Notes: generated from the sequence alone by a model not told the origin. A stretch of 45,540 bases of DNA from Pseudonocardiales bacterium (GCA_019241525.1 JAFAWY010000018.1:1-45540); one strand, 5' to 3'; positions 34,495 to 43,384 are shown, counted from the stretch's first letter. Translations and numbers: made by a program.

Positions 34495-36011
34495 AGTCCG
34501 CCGAGCATCGCGCCGTAGGTCACGCTGCTGCCGCAGGCGCACTGGTGCAGGTCGGCGGCCACCGTGCCGGGGAAAGCTTGGTCCTTGGTTACGGCGACGT
34601 GGTCGCCTTGAGCGGTGACTTCTTCGCCAGCCAGACTCGGGGCGCCCACCGGGGTGAAGACAGCCACGGACAACCCGACGGGCTGGCCGCTGATGATTTG
34701 TTTGAGTTAGCTGCCATCCCGGGCCGGCGAGGAACTCAGTTCGGCACCCGAGACGAGATCATCTGCGCGCTCAAAGTCATGGCAGTGGACGGAGATTTCG
34801 TTGACGCCCGGTTCGAACCCGGCGGGGAGTTCAGCGACTTCCGGTTCAGCCCCACTGCGGCGGCTACCGGGGTAGAGAGGCGAGTCCGGGATCGCTTTTT
34901 GACCTTGGCCGCCGCCAATGGTGACCACTTCGTCACTCCTGGACTTCCCGACCCTGCCCACGACCACCACTGCTTGTCCTGCCCGCCGCCGAGCCACTTT
35001 GGCTCCGCTGTGGTGGCTTATCGCCATCTTCACCAGATCGCCCTCGAGGAGGCCTGCCGGCTGGGGCAGTGCCGGGGTGACCTGTCCCGGGCAATGGCCA
35101 GGGAAGCAGCCGCCCAGCATTATCTCACTGATGCCTTCGCCGCAGGACACCTGCGAACTCCGGTCACAGCGATTCGCCACTTCTGGCATCACCGGTACCC
35201 GCGGTTCTGGCAAGGCCTGCAACGCAAAGTCGCCGCCGACACCGCGGCGGCACTACGAGAGCTCACCCGGGCGGCGAGACTTCTGCCCGACGACGTCCTG
35301 TACGACCATGCCCTCGCCGCAGTTGAGACTCGCACGAAAATGTTTCCCCCGATCAACCTGGGTGACTTGTTGGCCCGGGTATTTCACGACTGGGACGACA
35401 GCCAGGGCCTCCTTGTCGAAGGCGGTGGCGTGCTGTTCGGTGACGGCCATCTCGACGAGGGCGTCGGTAAACAGCTCGCCGTCGCTGCTGCCCGCGCAGG
35501 CATCGACGATATCGAGGTCGCCTACCAGCTGGGAGCCTCGGGCAGCCGGCTGCGCGGTGAGGCTCTTTACCGCGCGGTCCGGTCAGCCACAGGCGCTCCC
35601 CCAAACATTTTCCGGGCCGAGACGTGGATTCCGGTCCCCTCAGCGGACAATCCGCCGCAGAACTGGCAGGCGCCCGATATCAAAGCATTGTGGAACTTGC
35701 CCATCGTCGGCACTTCGGGCGCGACCGTAGGCACGGCGGTCGAGGAAACCCTGCGCGTAGGCAGCGAAGTCTTCTGCCGACTTGATCGTCTGGGGCCAGG
35801 CGTGTTCGAACTGCCGGGCCTGCTGGGCACGCCGGTGTTGCGGCGATGGGCAGGCCGCACAGCCGCCCATGCCTACCACCGTGGCTTCATCCACCACCTC
35901 GCCCAAGATCCCAAAGCGACCGTGCTTGCCGTCGTCGCCCAGGAAGACAGCTCACACGCCGGTGCCACCAGCCGCGATCGGGCCGCCGATCGACTCCAGA
36001 CAGCCGTGTGA
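34491..36011 (+). CDS. Putative zinc-dependent phospholipase C/nuclease-fold protein
   Basis: This 506-residue protein has a metal-site motif AAAQHYLTDAFAAGHLRTP (about residues 208-227), which matches the HxxxDxxAAGH pattern of zinc-dependent phospholipase C and S1/P1 nuclease-like folds. Further His/Asp-rich pieces are YRHLHQIALEEA, IRHFWHHRYPRFW and LARVFHDWDDSQGLLVEGGG. The N-terminal part (YGDVVALSGDFFASQ, then GTRDEIICALKVMAVDGDF) is probably a second domain of the same family. No signal peptide is seen, unlike secreted phospholipases. The start is taken as ATG 34491, overlapping the small ORF; GTG 34479 is also in frame. The reaction and substrate are inferred only from the motif. Confidence 0.6.
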   Translation: MKSAEHRAVGHAAAAGALVQVGGHRAGESLVLGYGDVVALSGDFFASQTRGAHRGEDSHGQPDGLAADDLFELAAIPGRRGTQFGTRDEIICALKVMAVDGDFVDARFEPGGEFSDFRFSPTAAATGVERRVRDRFLTLAAANGDHFVTPGLPDPAHDHHCLSCPPPSHFGSAVVAYRHLHQIALEEACRLGQCRGDLSRAMAREAAAQHYLTDAFAAGHLRTPVTAIRHFWHHRYPRFWQGLQRKVAADTAAALRELTRAARLLPDDVLYDHALAAVETRTKMFPPINLGDLLARVFHDWDDSQGLLVEGGGVLFGDGHLDEGVGKQLAVAAARAGIDDIEVAYQLGASGSRLRGEALYRAVRSATGAPPNIFRAETWIPVPSADNPPQNWQAPDIKALWNLPIVGTSGATVGTAVEETLRVGSEVFCRLDRLGPGVFELPGLLGTPVLRRWAGRTAAHAYHRGFIHHLAQDPKATVLAVVAQEDSSHAGATSRDRAADRLQTAV

Positions 36012-36062
36012 AACCCGCAGCGACGGGTTTCTCCAACATGTGCTGCGGGTAGACACACGGTC

Positions 36063-36338
36063 GTGTTCCTGCTGCGGCCCCCCGGGATGTATCGCGTCGA
36101 CGGTGATACCTCGCTGGTGATTGATGGTCCGCAGAAAGGTGGTTGCGCGGCAGAGTGCCGAGTGCTGGATCTGGAGACCGGCACCGGAGCATTGGCGCTG
36201 GCGGCCGCCTGGTGCGGTGCGGCCTCGGTCACAGCGGTTGATCCGTCGCTGCGTTCGGTTGCGGCCACCTGGCTACGCACGGTGCCCTTCGGGCCGGTGA
36301 TGCGAGCCCGAGCCATTGCAGGCCGCCGTGGGCGCTAA
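36063..36338 (+). pseudogene. Truncated HemK2/MTQ2-like methyltransferase fragment
   Basis: The 91 residues match only the beginning of a HemK-type class I methyltransferase. FLLRPPGMYRVDGDTSLVID is the usual start, and RVLDLETGTGALALAAAWCG is the SAM motif, in which the first Gly of GTGTG is replaced by Glu. The frame stops soon after motif II, well before the NPPY catalytic motif, so about 60 percent of the protein is missing. It is likely a remnant left by deletion. The 94-bp spacer after it holds no other gene. Confidence 0.65.
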
Positions 36339-36432
36339 GCCGCTTCCGCGCCGGTCGTGCTGACCTGCGCCGCTTCGCCGTTGTCACCATCGGCGCCCCG
36401 CCAGGGTCAGCACCGCATCGAAAGGATGGCCG

Positions 36433-37632
36433 ATGATGGTCAAGCAGCTGATCGCCAACCGGGTCCTGGCCCTGCAACAGGCCCTGCAGCCCTTCTTCGA
36501 AACGGTGCTCCAGGACCCAGCACATGGCGAACGGACGATGATCGCCAATTTCATGACCGGCGATCCGCAGGAGCCGCCCCCGCCCGGCTTTGTCGAGGCG
36601 TTGCAGCGATATAGCGTTCCCACCGCAACGGACTGGTTTGCCTACCGTTTCCAGCACGAGCCCGCGCGTCAGGCAGCAGCAACCTCGCTGGGCACTGAGC
36701 TGGGCGTGGAATTTACCGCCGAGGACATCTTTTTGACTCGCGCTGCTGGTGGGGCCATCGCCTTAGCCCTGCACACCGTGGTCGACCCGGGTGATGAAGT
36801 CGTCTTCTTGAGCCCACCATGGTTTTTCTACGAGGCAATGATCCTGGCCAGCGGCGCCACGCCGGTTCGCGTCCGGCTCGAGCCGCCGGCTTTCGATTTG
36901 GGCGTCGAAGCCATCCTGACGGCCCTAGGACCACGAACCCGAGCGATTCTGATTAACACCCCGCACAACCCGAGCGGGCGAATTTATTCAGCGGCTGCCT
37001 TACAGCGCCTCGCCAACGGCTTGGCCGAAGCAGCGGTCCGCTACGGGAGACCGATTTGGGTGATATCCGACGAGGCATACAGCAGGATTCTGTTCGACGA
37101 TCGCCGCTTCGTCAGCCCCGGTATTTTCTATCCCTATTCGATGCTTGCCCATACCTACAGCAAAACTACGCTGACGCCGGGGCAACGGCTGGGCTATCTC
37201 GCTTTGGCACCGGGCTTGCCGCAGGCCGAGACTATGCGCGCAGCCCTCTTGCACGTCCTGTTGTCGTCTGGGCTTGCGATGCCCGACGCCGTCATGCAAT
37301 ACGCCCTACCCGACATCGACGGCCTGCGCATAAACGTCGCGGCAATCCAACGCAGGCGCGACCGCATGGTCCCAGAGTTACGCAGGCAGGGATACCACGT
37401 GCCTCTTCCGGAGGCGACCTTCTACCTTCTGCCTCAGGCACCCGGCGGTGATGACCGGACATTTTGCGCGCTGCTCGCCGAAAATGGCGTAGCCGTACTT
37501 CCCGGTCACGTCATTGAGCTGCCCGGCTACTTCCGCATCTCCCTGACAGCCACCGACGAAATGGTGGAACGGTCACTCCCCGTCTTCGCTCACGCCATCC
37601 AACATGCAAACTCAAGCGCGCTGCGGACCTAA
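36433..37632 (+). CDS. PLP-dependent class I/II aminotransferase
   Basis: This 399-residue fold-type I enzyme has the PLP-binding Lys244 in AHTYSKTTLTPGQRLGYLAL, Asp213 and Tyr216 in ISDEAYSRIL, and Asn179 in INTPHNPSGRIY. These residues bind cofactor and substrate as in aspartate aminotransferase-like enzymes. It may make or degrade an amino acid, or aminate a keto intermediate for the adjacent biosynthetic-looking genes. Two in-frame ATGs (36433, 36436) follow an AAAGGA site. Its stop codon overlaps that of the convergent P450 gene by four bases. Confidence 0.9.
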   Translation: MMVKQLIANRVLALQQALQPFFETVLQDPAHGERTMIANFMTGDPQEPPPPGFVEALQRYSVPTATDWFAYRFQHEPARQAAATSLGTELGVEFTAEDIFLTRAAGGAIALALHTVVDPGDEVVFLSPPWFFYEAMILASGATPVRVRLEPPAFDLGVEAILTALGPRTRAILINTPHNPSGRIYSAAALQRLANGLAEAAVRYGRPIWVISDEAYSRILFDDRRFVSPGIFYPYSMLAHTYSKTTLTPGQRLGYLALAPGLPQAETMRAALLHVLLSSGLAMPDAVMQYALPDIDGLRINVAAIQRRRDRMVPELRRQGYHVPLPEATFYLLPQAPGGDDRTFCALLAENGVAVLPGHVIELPGYFRISLTATDEMVERSLPVFAHAIQHANSSALRT

Positions 37633-38825
37633 TCCCATATCACCAACACTTGTTTGGGCATAGATATCGAACCAGCCTGCCATTCTAGGTCACGATAAGA
37701 TCCGGCCAGGCGTAAGCCTGGCAAAGTTGTAAAAAGCCTTTCAAGGGACACTTGTAGCCACTGGCGGGACAATGCCGCGCCCAGGCAGAAATGAGGACCT
37801 GCGCCGAAGACGATGTTGCATCGAGCGCGGGCCCTGTGTGCACTATATACACCGGGCGACGCAAACAAATCCGGATCAGTGACTGCTGCATGCAACGATG
37901 GTAACAATACTTGACCGGCGAAGATTTCTTCACGACCCAACGCGACGTCTTCTATTGCAACCCGCGGCAAAAAGAAGTTGAAGTGGGCTTTGCGCCGCAT
38001 GAGTTCATCGGTCGCCCGCCCCCACAATGTCGGATCTTTCTTGCACGCCTGCACAACGTCGGGATGCTGGAAAAGTTCTACCGCGGACACACTTAAAATC
38101 CCATAGGGAGTATAAAATCCGGCAAGTACGGTTCCCATGGCCGCCACTATTTCATGATCATCAAAACAGGCTTTCTTGAGCTCTGCTGATATCTTAGAAA
38201 CCAGCCCGTCGTCAGGGTTGTTAAGTTTCTCATTAACAAGATCGCTACTGTAATCGTAGAGTTCCTGCCAGGCCGTGCCGATCCGAGCTTCATCCTGGGG
38301 CGCCTCTACGCGAACTAACACCCTATTGGAAAAATCGTATAGCGTACTGCTTTCATCCAAGGTGATACCCGCAGACAGGGCGACAGCGCGAACGACGAAC
38401 GGTTCAAAGTATTGTTTATTGAGATCGTGCGGCTGGCGCGCATGAGGTAGTTCTCCCAACAAAACGTCGGCAATTTTTTCGACTTCAGCTCGCCATGGTG
38501 CAATGCCCCGCTCCGAGAAGAGCGGCGTTATCCGGCGTCGAATATTCCTAATTCGTGGGACGTCCAGGCGTAACAGCCCATCAGGCGATTGATACCCGGT
38601 GCCGGTAACCGAATCTTCTTCGGGATCCAATCGCGCCAAGCTGAACCTCGGGTCAGTCATAATCAGTCGCACCGTTTCTGCATCTCTTGCTATGAACACC
38701 GTCTTCTTTGAAACGGGCAAGGCGATGGGGAATAAACCATCACGACTGAAATCGAAATAAGACTGCGGGTTTCCGTTCGCCAGTGGCTGGAATGATAATT
38801 CCTTAGGTGTAGGTGCGCATGTCAT
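37629..38825 (-). CDS. Cytochrome P450 with atypical I-helix
   Basis: This 398-residue bacterial P450 has the heme-ligand loop FGAGPHFCLGAAL with Cys347 and the K-helix ExxR pair (Glu274, Arg277 in DELMRR). The I-helix motif, usually AGxE/DT, is AGFYTP, so the acid of the acid-alcohol pair is absent. The C-helix motif usually written PEHTRLRR is VPRIRNIRRR, lacking the His. Both changes resemble P450s that act on carrier-bound or peptide substrates, or do non-standard chemistry; this is inference. The gene is visibly richer in A/T than its neighbours, suggesting separate ancestry. No ferredoxin or reductase gene is nearby. Confidence 0.92.
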   Translation of the reverse strand: MTCAPTPKELSFQPLANGNPQSYFDFSRDGLFPIALPVSKKTVFIARDAETVRLIMTDPRFSLARLDPEEDSVTGTGYQSPDGLLRLDVPRIRNIRRRITPLFSERGIAPWRAEVEKIADVLLGELPHARQPHDLNKQYFEPFVVRAVALSAGITLDESSTLYDFSNRVLVRVEAPQDEARIGTAWQELYDYSSDLVNEKLNNPDDGLVSKISAELKKACFDDHEIVAAMGTVLAGFYTPYGILSVSAVELFQHPDVVQACKKDPTLWGRATDELMRRKAHFNFFLPRVAIEDVALGREEIFAGQVLLPSLHAAVTDPDLFASPGVYSAHRARARCNIVFGAGPHFCLGAALSRQWLQVSLERLFTTLPGLRLAGSYRDLEWQAGSISMPKQVLVIWD

Positions 38826-38921
38826 CTAGGATGTCCCCGAATACTATGACCGTGTCGATGGCGTGCTTGACTGTGTTGCGCTACTTGCATTGCATGGGTA
38901 GATGTACGGTTGTTGGTGACG

Positions 38922-38949
38922 CTGCGGTGAAGATACTGCGGTGAAGATA
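38922..38949. repeat. Two tandem 14-bp repeats
   Basis: ctgcggtgaagata occurs at 38922-38935 and again at 38936-38949. It lies in the spacer upstream of the P450 gene. The surrounding 38826-39120 has no gene I can support; a possible 33-codon minus-strand ORF (38881-38982) lacks a good ribosome site. Confidence 0.9.
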
Positions 38950-39134
38950 CATTGGCGTGACAGCGACAAGCCCGAGCGTCATACTTTGATCCGACCACCA
39001 GTGCCGGGTCAGCGCAGATGGCTTGTCGGAGTGGAGGGCTTGTCGGCGAGTGGATCGACTTGGAGCACGGGTAGCCGAGTCCGTGATACCGGCCTCTGAT
39101 AAAGGATCGCCGCAGCCTTCAGCGATGGCTTATC

Positions 39135-39562
39135 TCAAATGAGATCCTCGCACTGGATACGGGCCCGGCAGATATGACTAACGCGCCAGATCGAAGAGTC
39201 CGGTCAGAATTTTTGTGACCGATACAGCGCTGCATGGTTGACCGATCATACCTACACCGAAACCGGCCGCGATGGCGATTGGCCAAAGCGATTGCGCGAC
39301 TGAAGTCCGAGGCGACGAGTACGTGCCCCCCACACATCCGGCCGCACCACGCGCCGGGCTGAAGACCAATCAGCAAGTACGTCACAGTCTGCAGGGCCTT
39401 GAGCATCGACATCACTAATGTCGACGCATACCGGGTGATCACGCCCAACAACGGTGACGCCAGATTGCTGATTTTTCTTCCCACCTTGCTCATCGCATCC
39501 GTGGCGCCGGACAAGGTGGCTGACCGGGTGATGCTCGACGTGGGCGCACTCGCACTCGCCAT
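39135..39562 (-). pseudogene. Decayed MFS exporter fragment
   Basis: Pieces in different frames align with the first third of the MFS exporter at 30733-32028. SKVGRKISNLASPLLGVITR and LQTVTYLLIGLQPGAWCGRM match the intact SKVGTGISNLAMPLL and LQTLAYLLIGLPAGAWCDRM. The frame then shifts to give PIAIAAGFGVGMIGQ and LTGLFDLAR (intact PIAAAFGIVTMWQ, LTVFFDLAH), then shifts again before a stop. The remaining two thirds are absent. An AGGAGG site and ATG (39562) survive. It is a remnant of a related exporter, not a recent copy. Confidence 0.8.
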
Positions 39563-39597
39563 GGGAACCTCCTGACGCCGGGAACCACTAGCGGTAG

Positions 39598-39628
39598 AAA
39601 TTACGCCAGCCAGCGCCTATTTTGTCAA
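39598..39628 (-). promoter_or_regulatory. Promoter-like site before the MFS pseudogene
   Basis: On the minus strand a perfect -35 hexamer TTGACA (39628-39623) is followed by the -10-like TAATTT (39603-39598) at 19 bases, or CGTAAT at 17. It points into the decayed MFS gene and so may now drive only a non-coding transcript towards the P450 gene. Confidence 0.4.
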
Positions 39629-39655
39629 TGTAAGTTGGTCCTAGAAGGGGATAGC

Positions 39656-40780
39656 GTGCTGGCCACGTGCCCGGCAAGTTGCCGCCTACCACAGCCACGT
39701 CCGGTCGATGATCTTCATCCGGGCGGCCGGTCAACCCTGCGAAACAGCAAAGAATCATCCGCTGCGCCCGACGCACGCCAGAGCCGACCCGTCACCAGGC
39801 GAGCCTTGCTGGTCTCCACCGCAAGCCCGTACCCGGTCATCACCAATGGTTGCGCGCGGTTGGTCCACGATTACCAAGCGCTGATGTTTCCCCACTACGA
39901 TATGTACTTGCTCCTTACCCGCACCGATGACTGGACGCCCGTCCGGTTGTTTCACCAGGGTCAGCCCGTCAAGGGGAAGTTGCAGATCCTCGGTCTTCAC
40001 GCCCTCGACTTCACGTTCATCCTTTTCATCGGCTTCAAGGACAATGAATTCACCAGGCAGCTGGCCGAGCTTCGACCGTCTTTCTGCCTTACCGACACTT
40101 ATCCGCATCCCGATCTGCCCGACGGACTGTTCCGCGGTATCCTGTCGCATCGCACCGTCGAGGAGCACAGCGATCTTCTTCTGGTAGGTGGCTCCTACGA
40201 CGGCGAAGTTTTCTATCCTGACCGGAAAAGCGAAGAGCTTGTACTCACGGTCGGCCGGATCCATCCTGACAAGAATCAGCTCGAGCTGGTCCGAAATTAC
40301 CGGCCCGCAGTCTTCGACCAATATGGCCTGCCCCTGTATCTAGCGGGCGGCGTCGGCGATTTAGCCTATTTCGGCGAGGTGAAAAGATACATTGACGGTG
40401 TGGCCGTCGCGTCGAGCATCGACCCGGGAGATCCACTTGCCACTGGTAGCTGGTGCTCGGCATCGGGAATTGCCGAACTGTGCAACCGGGCACGCCTGTT
40501 CGTGTCAGCCTCTCCGAAGGAGAGCTTTGGCATGGCAATGATCGAGGCGATGGCATGTGGCACCACGTGTGTCGTGAACGGCGACTACCGTGGTTTCGTC
40601 GCATCCGACTTACGTCCCTACGTTTACGGCCACATCACCGGACCCCAAGGCTCCGTCATCGAACTTGTCGTCCAGGCGCTACGCCACGACGTCCGGATCG
40701 ACGGCTCCAGATGGGCGAAAAAATACGCGGTGAGTGAGATGCGTGACACCCTGGCACAGTTTATCGATGAGCGGCTGTAG
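39656..40780 (+). CDS. GT-B glycosyltransferase, family 4-like
   Basis: The protein has about 374 residues with a GT-B fold. The N-terminal strand-loop is RALLVSTASPYPVITNGCAR, the donor domain begins ELVLTVGRIHPDKNQLELV, and the C-terminal ESFGMAMIEAMACGTT carries the EX7E sugar-donor motif. The start is set at GTG 39656, with AGAAGGGG 5 bases before it; conserved sequence begins only about 48 residues later, so a shorter form is possible. It is the first gene of a tight six-gene operon. Donor and acceptor are unknown. Confidence 0.85.
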   Translation: MLATCPASCRLPQPRPVDDLHPGGRSTLRNSKESSAAPDARQSRPVTRRALLVSTASPYPVITNGCARLVHDYQALMFPHYDMYLLLTRTDDWTPVRLFHQGQPVKGKLQILGLHALDFTFILFIGFKDNEFTRQLAELRPSFCLTDTYPHPDLPDGLFRGILSHRTVEEHSDLLLVGGSYDGEVFYPDRKSEELVLTVGRIHPDKNQLELVRNYRPAVFDQYGLPLYLAGGVGDLAYFGEVKRYIDGVAVASSIDPGDPLATGSWCSASGIAELCNRARLFVSASPKESFGMAMIEAMACGTTCVVNGDYRGFVASDLRPYVYGHITGPQGSVIELVVQALRHDVRIDGSRWAKKYAVSEMRDTLAQFIDERL

Positions 40781-40788
40781 GTGGGCGC

Positions 40789-41907
40789 ATGATGCGGGTC
40801 GGCCTCATCATCTTCGGCAGCTTGGACACTCTTACCGGCGGTTACCTCTACGATCGCCGGTTGCTCGAGCATCTGAGGTCGCATGGCGATCAGACGCGGG
40901 TGGTCTCCCTGCCCTTGCGGACCTATCCCCGCCACCTCGCGGACAACTTTTCACCGTCACTGGCTCGCCGCCTGGCCAGCGAGCGCTTTGATGTCCTGGT
41001 CCAAGACGAACTCAACCACCCCTCGCTGGTCATGCTCAACCGCTGGCTCCGGGCACAGACCGGTTATCCCATCGTCGCGCTGGTCCACCTGCTGCGCTCC
41101 AGCGAGCGGCAAGCGTCGCTGCTGCGTCACGCCTATGCGGCGGTTGAGGGTCGATACCTCGGCACCGTCGACGCCGCGATATTCAATTGCCACACCACTC
41201 GGCAGGCGGCCGAGAGCCTGATCGGTCGCGCCATTCCCGGGGTCGTCGCCTACCCCGGCGGTGATCACATGAGAGTCCAGCTGACCGAAGCCGAGGTAGC
41301 CGCGCGGGCGAGGACGGCAGGTCCCCTGCGCGTCGTCAGCATCGCCAATGTGGTGCCCGGTAAGGGATTGCACGACCTGGTTACCGCTCTGGCCAGCCTG
41401 CCGACCGAGAGCTGGCGGTTGACGGTGGTGGGCAGCCTGACCACAGACCGCCTCTACGTCAAGCGCCTGCGGTACCTGATCGGCCGTCTCGGTCTTGGCG
41501 CCAACGTTCACCTACTGGGTTCGGTGCCGAATCAGCGGGTCGCTGAGCACCTCGGCAGAAGCCACGTGCTGGCGCTGCCCTCGTCGTACGAGGCTGTGGG
41601 CATTGCCTATCTCGAGGCGATGCGGTTCGGGCTCCCGGTGATCGCCACTTCCGCAGGAGGGGCACGCGAGGTCGTCGACGACGGCCGCGAGGGTTTTTTC
41701 GTCGCCCCGGGCGATGTTCAAGCCCTCAGCGAGTATCTCCACCTCTTCATGATCGACCGCGAGCTTTTGCTCCGGATGGGCATTGCCGCGCGGCGGCGGG
41801 CCGCACGCCACCCGACCTGGGACGAGTCCTTCCGGTGCGTTCGCGAGTTGTTGAGCTGCCTAGTAACGTCCCGCCAGCGCCGTGGGCGCGAGGAGACGTC
41901 GCTGTGA
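40789..41907 (+). CDS. GT-B glycosyltransferase, family 4
   Basis: This 372-residue GT4-type enzyme opens with MMRVGLIIFGSLDTLTGGYL. The donor domain begins RVVSIANVVPGKGLHDLVTA, and the EX7E motif is in SSYEAVGIAYLEAMRFGLPV, followed by TSAGGAREVVDDGREGFFV. It begins 8 bp after the previous glycosyltransferase, and its stop overlaps the next gene as GTGA. Two consecutive transferases with methyltransferases and a deacetylase suggest building and decorating a short oligosaccharide or glycosylated small molecule. Confidence 0.92.
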   Translation: MMRVGLIIFGSLDTLTGGYLYDRRLLEHLRSHGDQTRVVSLPLRTYPRHLADNFSPSLARRLASERFDVLVQDELNHPSLVMLNRWLRAQTGYPIVALVHLLRSSERQASLLRHAYAAVEGRYLGTVDAAIFNCHTTRQAAESLIGRAIPGVVAYPGGDHMRVQLTEAEVAARARTAGPLRVVSIANVVPGKGLHDLVTALASLPTESWRLTVVGSLTTDRLYVKRLRYLIGRLGLGANVHLLGSVPNQRVAEHLGRSHVLALPSSYEAVGIAYLEAMRFGLPVIATSAGGAREVVDDGREGFFVAPGDVQALSEYLHLFMIDRELLLRMGIAARRRAARHPTWDESFRCVRELLSCLVTSRQRRGREETSL

Positions 41908-42773
41908 TCACTCACAAACAGCTCCCGGAGTATTACGACTGGCTTTCTCGCTACGTCCAGCTCACCAACTGGCTTGCCTACCGCGACCGCTTCGCGTCCT
42001 TCACCATGCACAAGAGGTTGGGGATCGAGCCGGCAGAGCACGCCGGTGTGCGACGCACGGCAGGTGTGGAATACGTCAACGATCGGGTGCTGGGCGTGGC
42101 CGATCTCCCACCTGCTCCCCGAGTGCTCGATGCCGGCTGCGGCTTTGGCGGGACCATCTTCCACTGGCAGTCGCGAATCGGTGGTCGCTATGAGGGCATC
42201 ACACTCAGCTCAGTCCAGCTGGCCGTGGCGCAGCGGGAGGCCCGCCGGCGCGGCATAGCAGACGTCTGCCGATTCCGGCTGCAAAGCTACGACGAGCCGT
42301 TGGGAAGCGGTTTCGATGCGGTTGTCGCTATCGAGTCACTGATCCATTCTCCTGACCTGCATCGGACGCTGGCCAACCTGTCCGCTGCACTGCGACCCAG
42401 CGGGGTGCTCCTGCTTCTCGACGACATGGCGATGTGCGACCTCGACCGCCACAGACCAGCCGAGGCTCACCTTCTGCGCAGGCACTGGGGCTGCGCTCGG
42501 TACTGGACCTACGACGACTACCGCAACGCGTTGTACCGCACAGGATTATCGCTCATCCATGAGGAAGACCTCAGCGCTCTGATGCGCCCGCGTCACGAGG
42601 AAATCCTCGACTGCTTGGAGCGGACATATTCGTTGCTTCACGAGAGGATCCCGCTGCGCCCGGCGCGCACGGTTGTCTCCGCCTATCTCGGAGGGATCGC
42701 TCTGGAGCGACTCCACGCCTCGGGGAATGTGCACTACCGGCTGCTCGTTGCTGGCAAGGGGAGTAGGTCATGA
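41904..42773 (+). CDS. SAM-dependent methyltransferase
   Basis: The protein has about 289 residues, with SAM motif I PRVLDAGCGFGGTIFHW, then YEGITLSSVQLAVAQREARR (motif II region) and FDAVVAIESLIHSPDLHRTL. The middle part resembles the sterol/tocopherol and cyclopropane-synthase-like class I methyltransferases. GTG 41904 is chosen because it overlaps the upstream stop and has an AGGAG site. It overlaps the next gene as ATGA. An O- or C-methylation of the glycoside made by this operon is plausible but not shown. Confidence 0.88.
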   Translation: MITHKQLPEYYDWLSRYVQLTNWLAYRDRFASFTMHKRLGIEPAEHAGVRRTAGVEYVNDRVLGVADLPPAPRVLDAGCGFGGTIFHWQSRIGGRYEGITLSSVQLAVAQREARRRGIADVCRFRLQSYDEPLGSGFDAVVAIESLIHSPDLHRTLANLSAALRPSGVLLLLDDMAMCDLDRHRPAEAHLLRRHWGCARYWTYDDYRNALYRTGLSLIHEEDLSALMRPRHEEILDCLERTYSLLHERIPLRPARTVVSAYLGGIALERLHASGNVHYRLLVAGKGSRS

Positions 42774-43384
42774 GCATTCCCAGCCGCTACGACTCCTGTC
42801 TCGAGATATGCGGCCAGCTGGAGCATCCTGGCCTGGCCACCGATATGCCGATCTGGATCGATCACACCCGGGAGGACACGACGGTCGACCAGGCGCGTAT
42901 CGAGGAGGTGGTCGACAGATTGGATCTGCGAGAGCAGTGCGTTCTCCATGTCGGCGTGGGCAATTCCCGGTTCGCCCAGAGGTTCGCCGGTCGGGTCCGC
43001 CTGGTGGACGGCCTCACGGTAAGCCAAGAGGAAAAGGAGCTCGCCGATTCACTGGAAATCACCAACTACACGGTCCATTTCTTGAGCAAGTACAGCCGGG
43101 AGTTCCTCACGACCATCAAAAATCGATACGATTTGATCGTCGATAACAACCTGGCCAGCTTCGCCTGCTGCAAATACCATTTCTTTCGTATGCTGGACAA
43201 TTATCTGTGGTGCCTGCGGCCGCGCGGTCGGATCCTGACCGACCAGCGCGGCATGGACTGGACGGTCAACAACGATCCTCGCTGGCAACTGACCTTCGAC
43301 GATCTCGTGGCCCTGGAACGGCGATTTCCGGTGACAGTGGAGAAGATCACCAACACCGTCTACGCAATCGGTGTCATCCCATGA
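42770..43384 (+). CDS. Small methyltransferase-fold protein
   Basis: This 204-residue protein has a short Rossmann SAM motif, CVLHVGVGNSRFAQRFAGRV, then RLVDGLTVSQEEKELADSLE and YDLIVDNNLASFACCKYHFF. The glycine motif is weaker than normal and the C-terminal part is short, so catalytic ability is uncertain. It overlaps the methyltransferase before it and the deacetylase after it by four bases each. It may be an enzyme for the same product as its neighbours. A GGGGAG ribosome site precedes the ATG. Confidence 0.7.
   Translation: MSIPSRYDSCLEICGQLEHPGLATDMPIWIDHTREDTTVDQARIEEVVDRLDLREQCVLHVGVGNSRFAQRFAGRVRLVDGLTVSQEEKELADSLEITNYTVHFLSKYSREFLTTIKNRYDLIVDNNLASFACCKYHFFRMLDNYLWCLRPRGRILTDQRGMDWTVNNDPRWQLTFDDLVALERRFPVTVEKITNTVYAIGVIP

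Noticed and set aside
38808-38825. A pentapeptide frame MRTYT overlapping the P450 start, recalling the tiny precursor peptides of biarylitide-type P450 pathways.
   Set aside because: It overlaps the P450 coding start out of frame, has a single Tyr and lacks its own ribosome site; known precursors lie separately upstream and have two aromatic or His residues to cross-link.
38881-38982. A 33-codon minus-strand ORF upstream of the P450.
   Set aside because: No ribosome binding site, its codons run through the 14-bp tandem repeat, and no family resemblance.
39588-39776. A 62-codon minus-strand ORF ending WRNFYR, considered as a peptide precursor.
   Set aside because: It mostly lies antisense to the glycosyltransferase gene and has no ribosome site or leader-core layout that I can defend.
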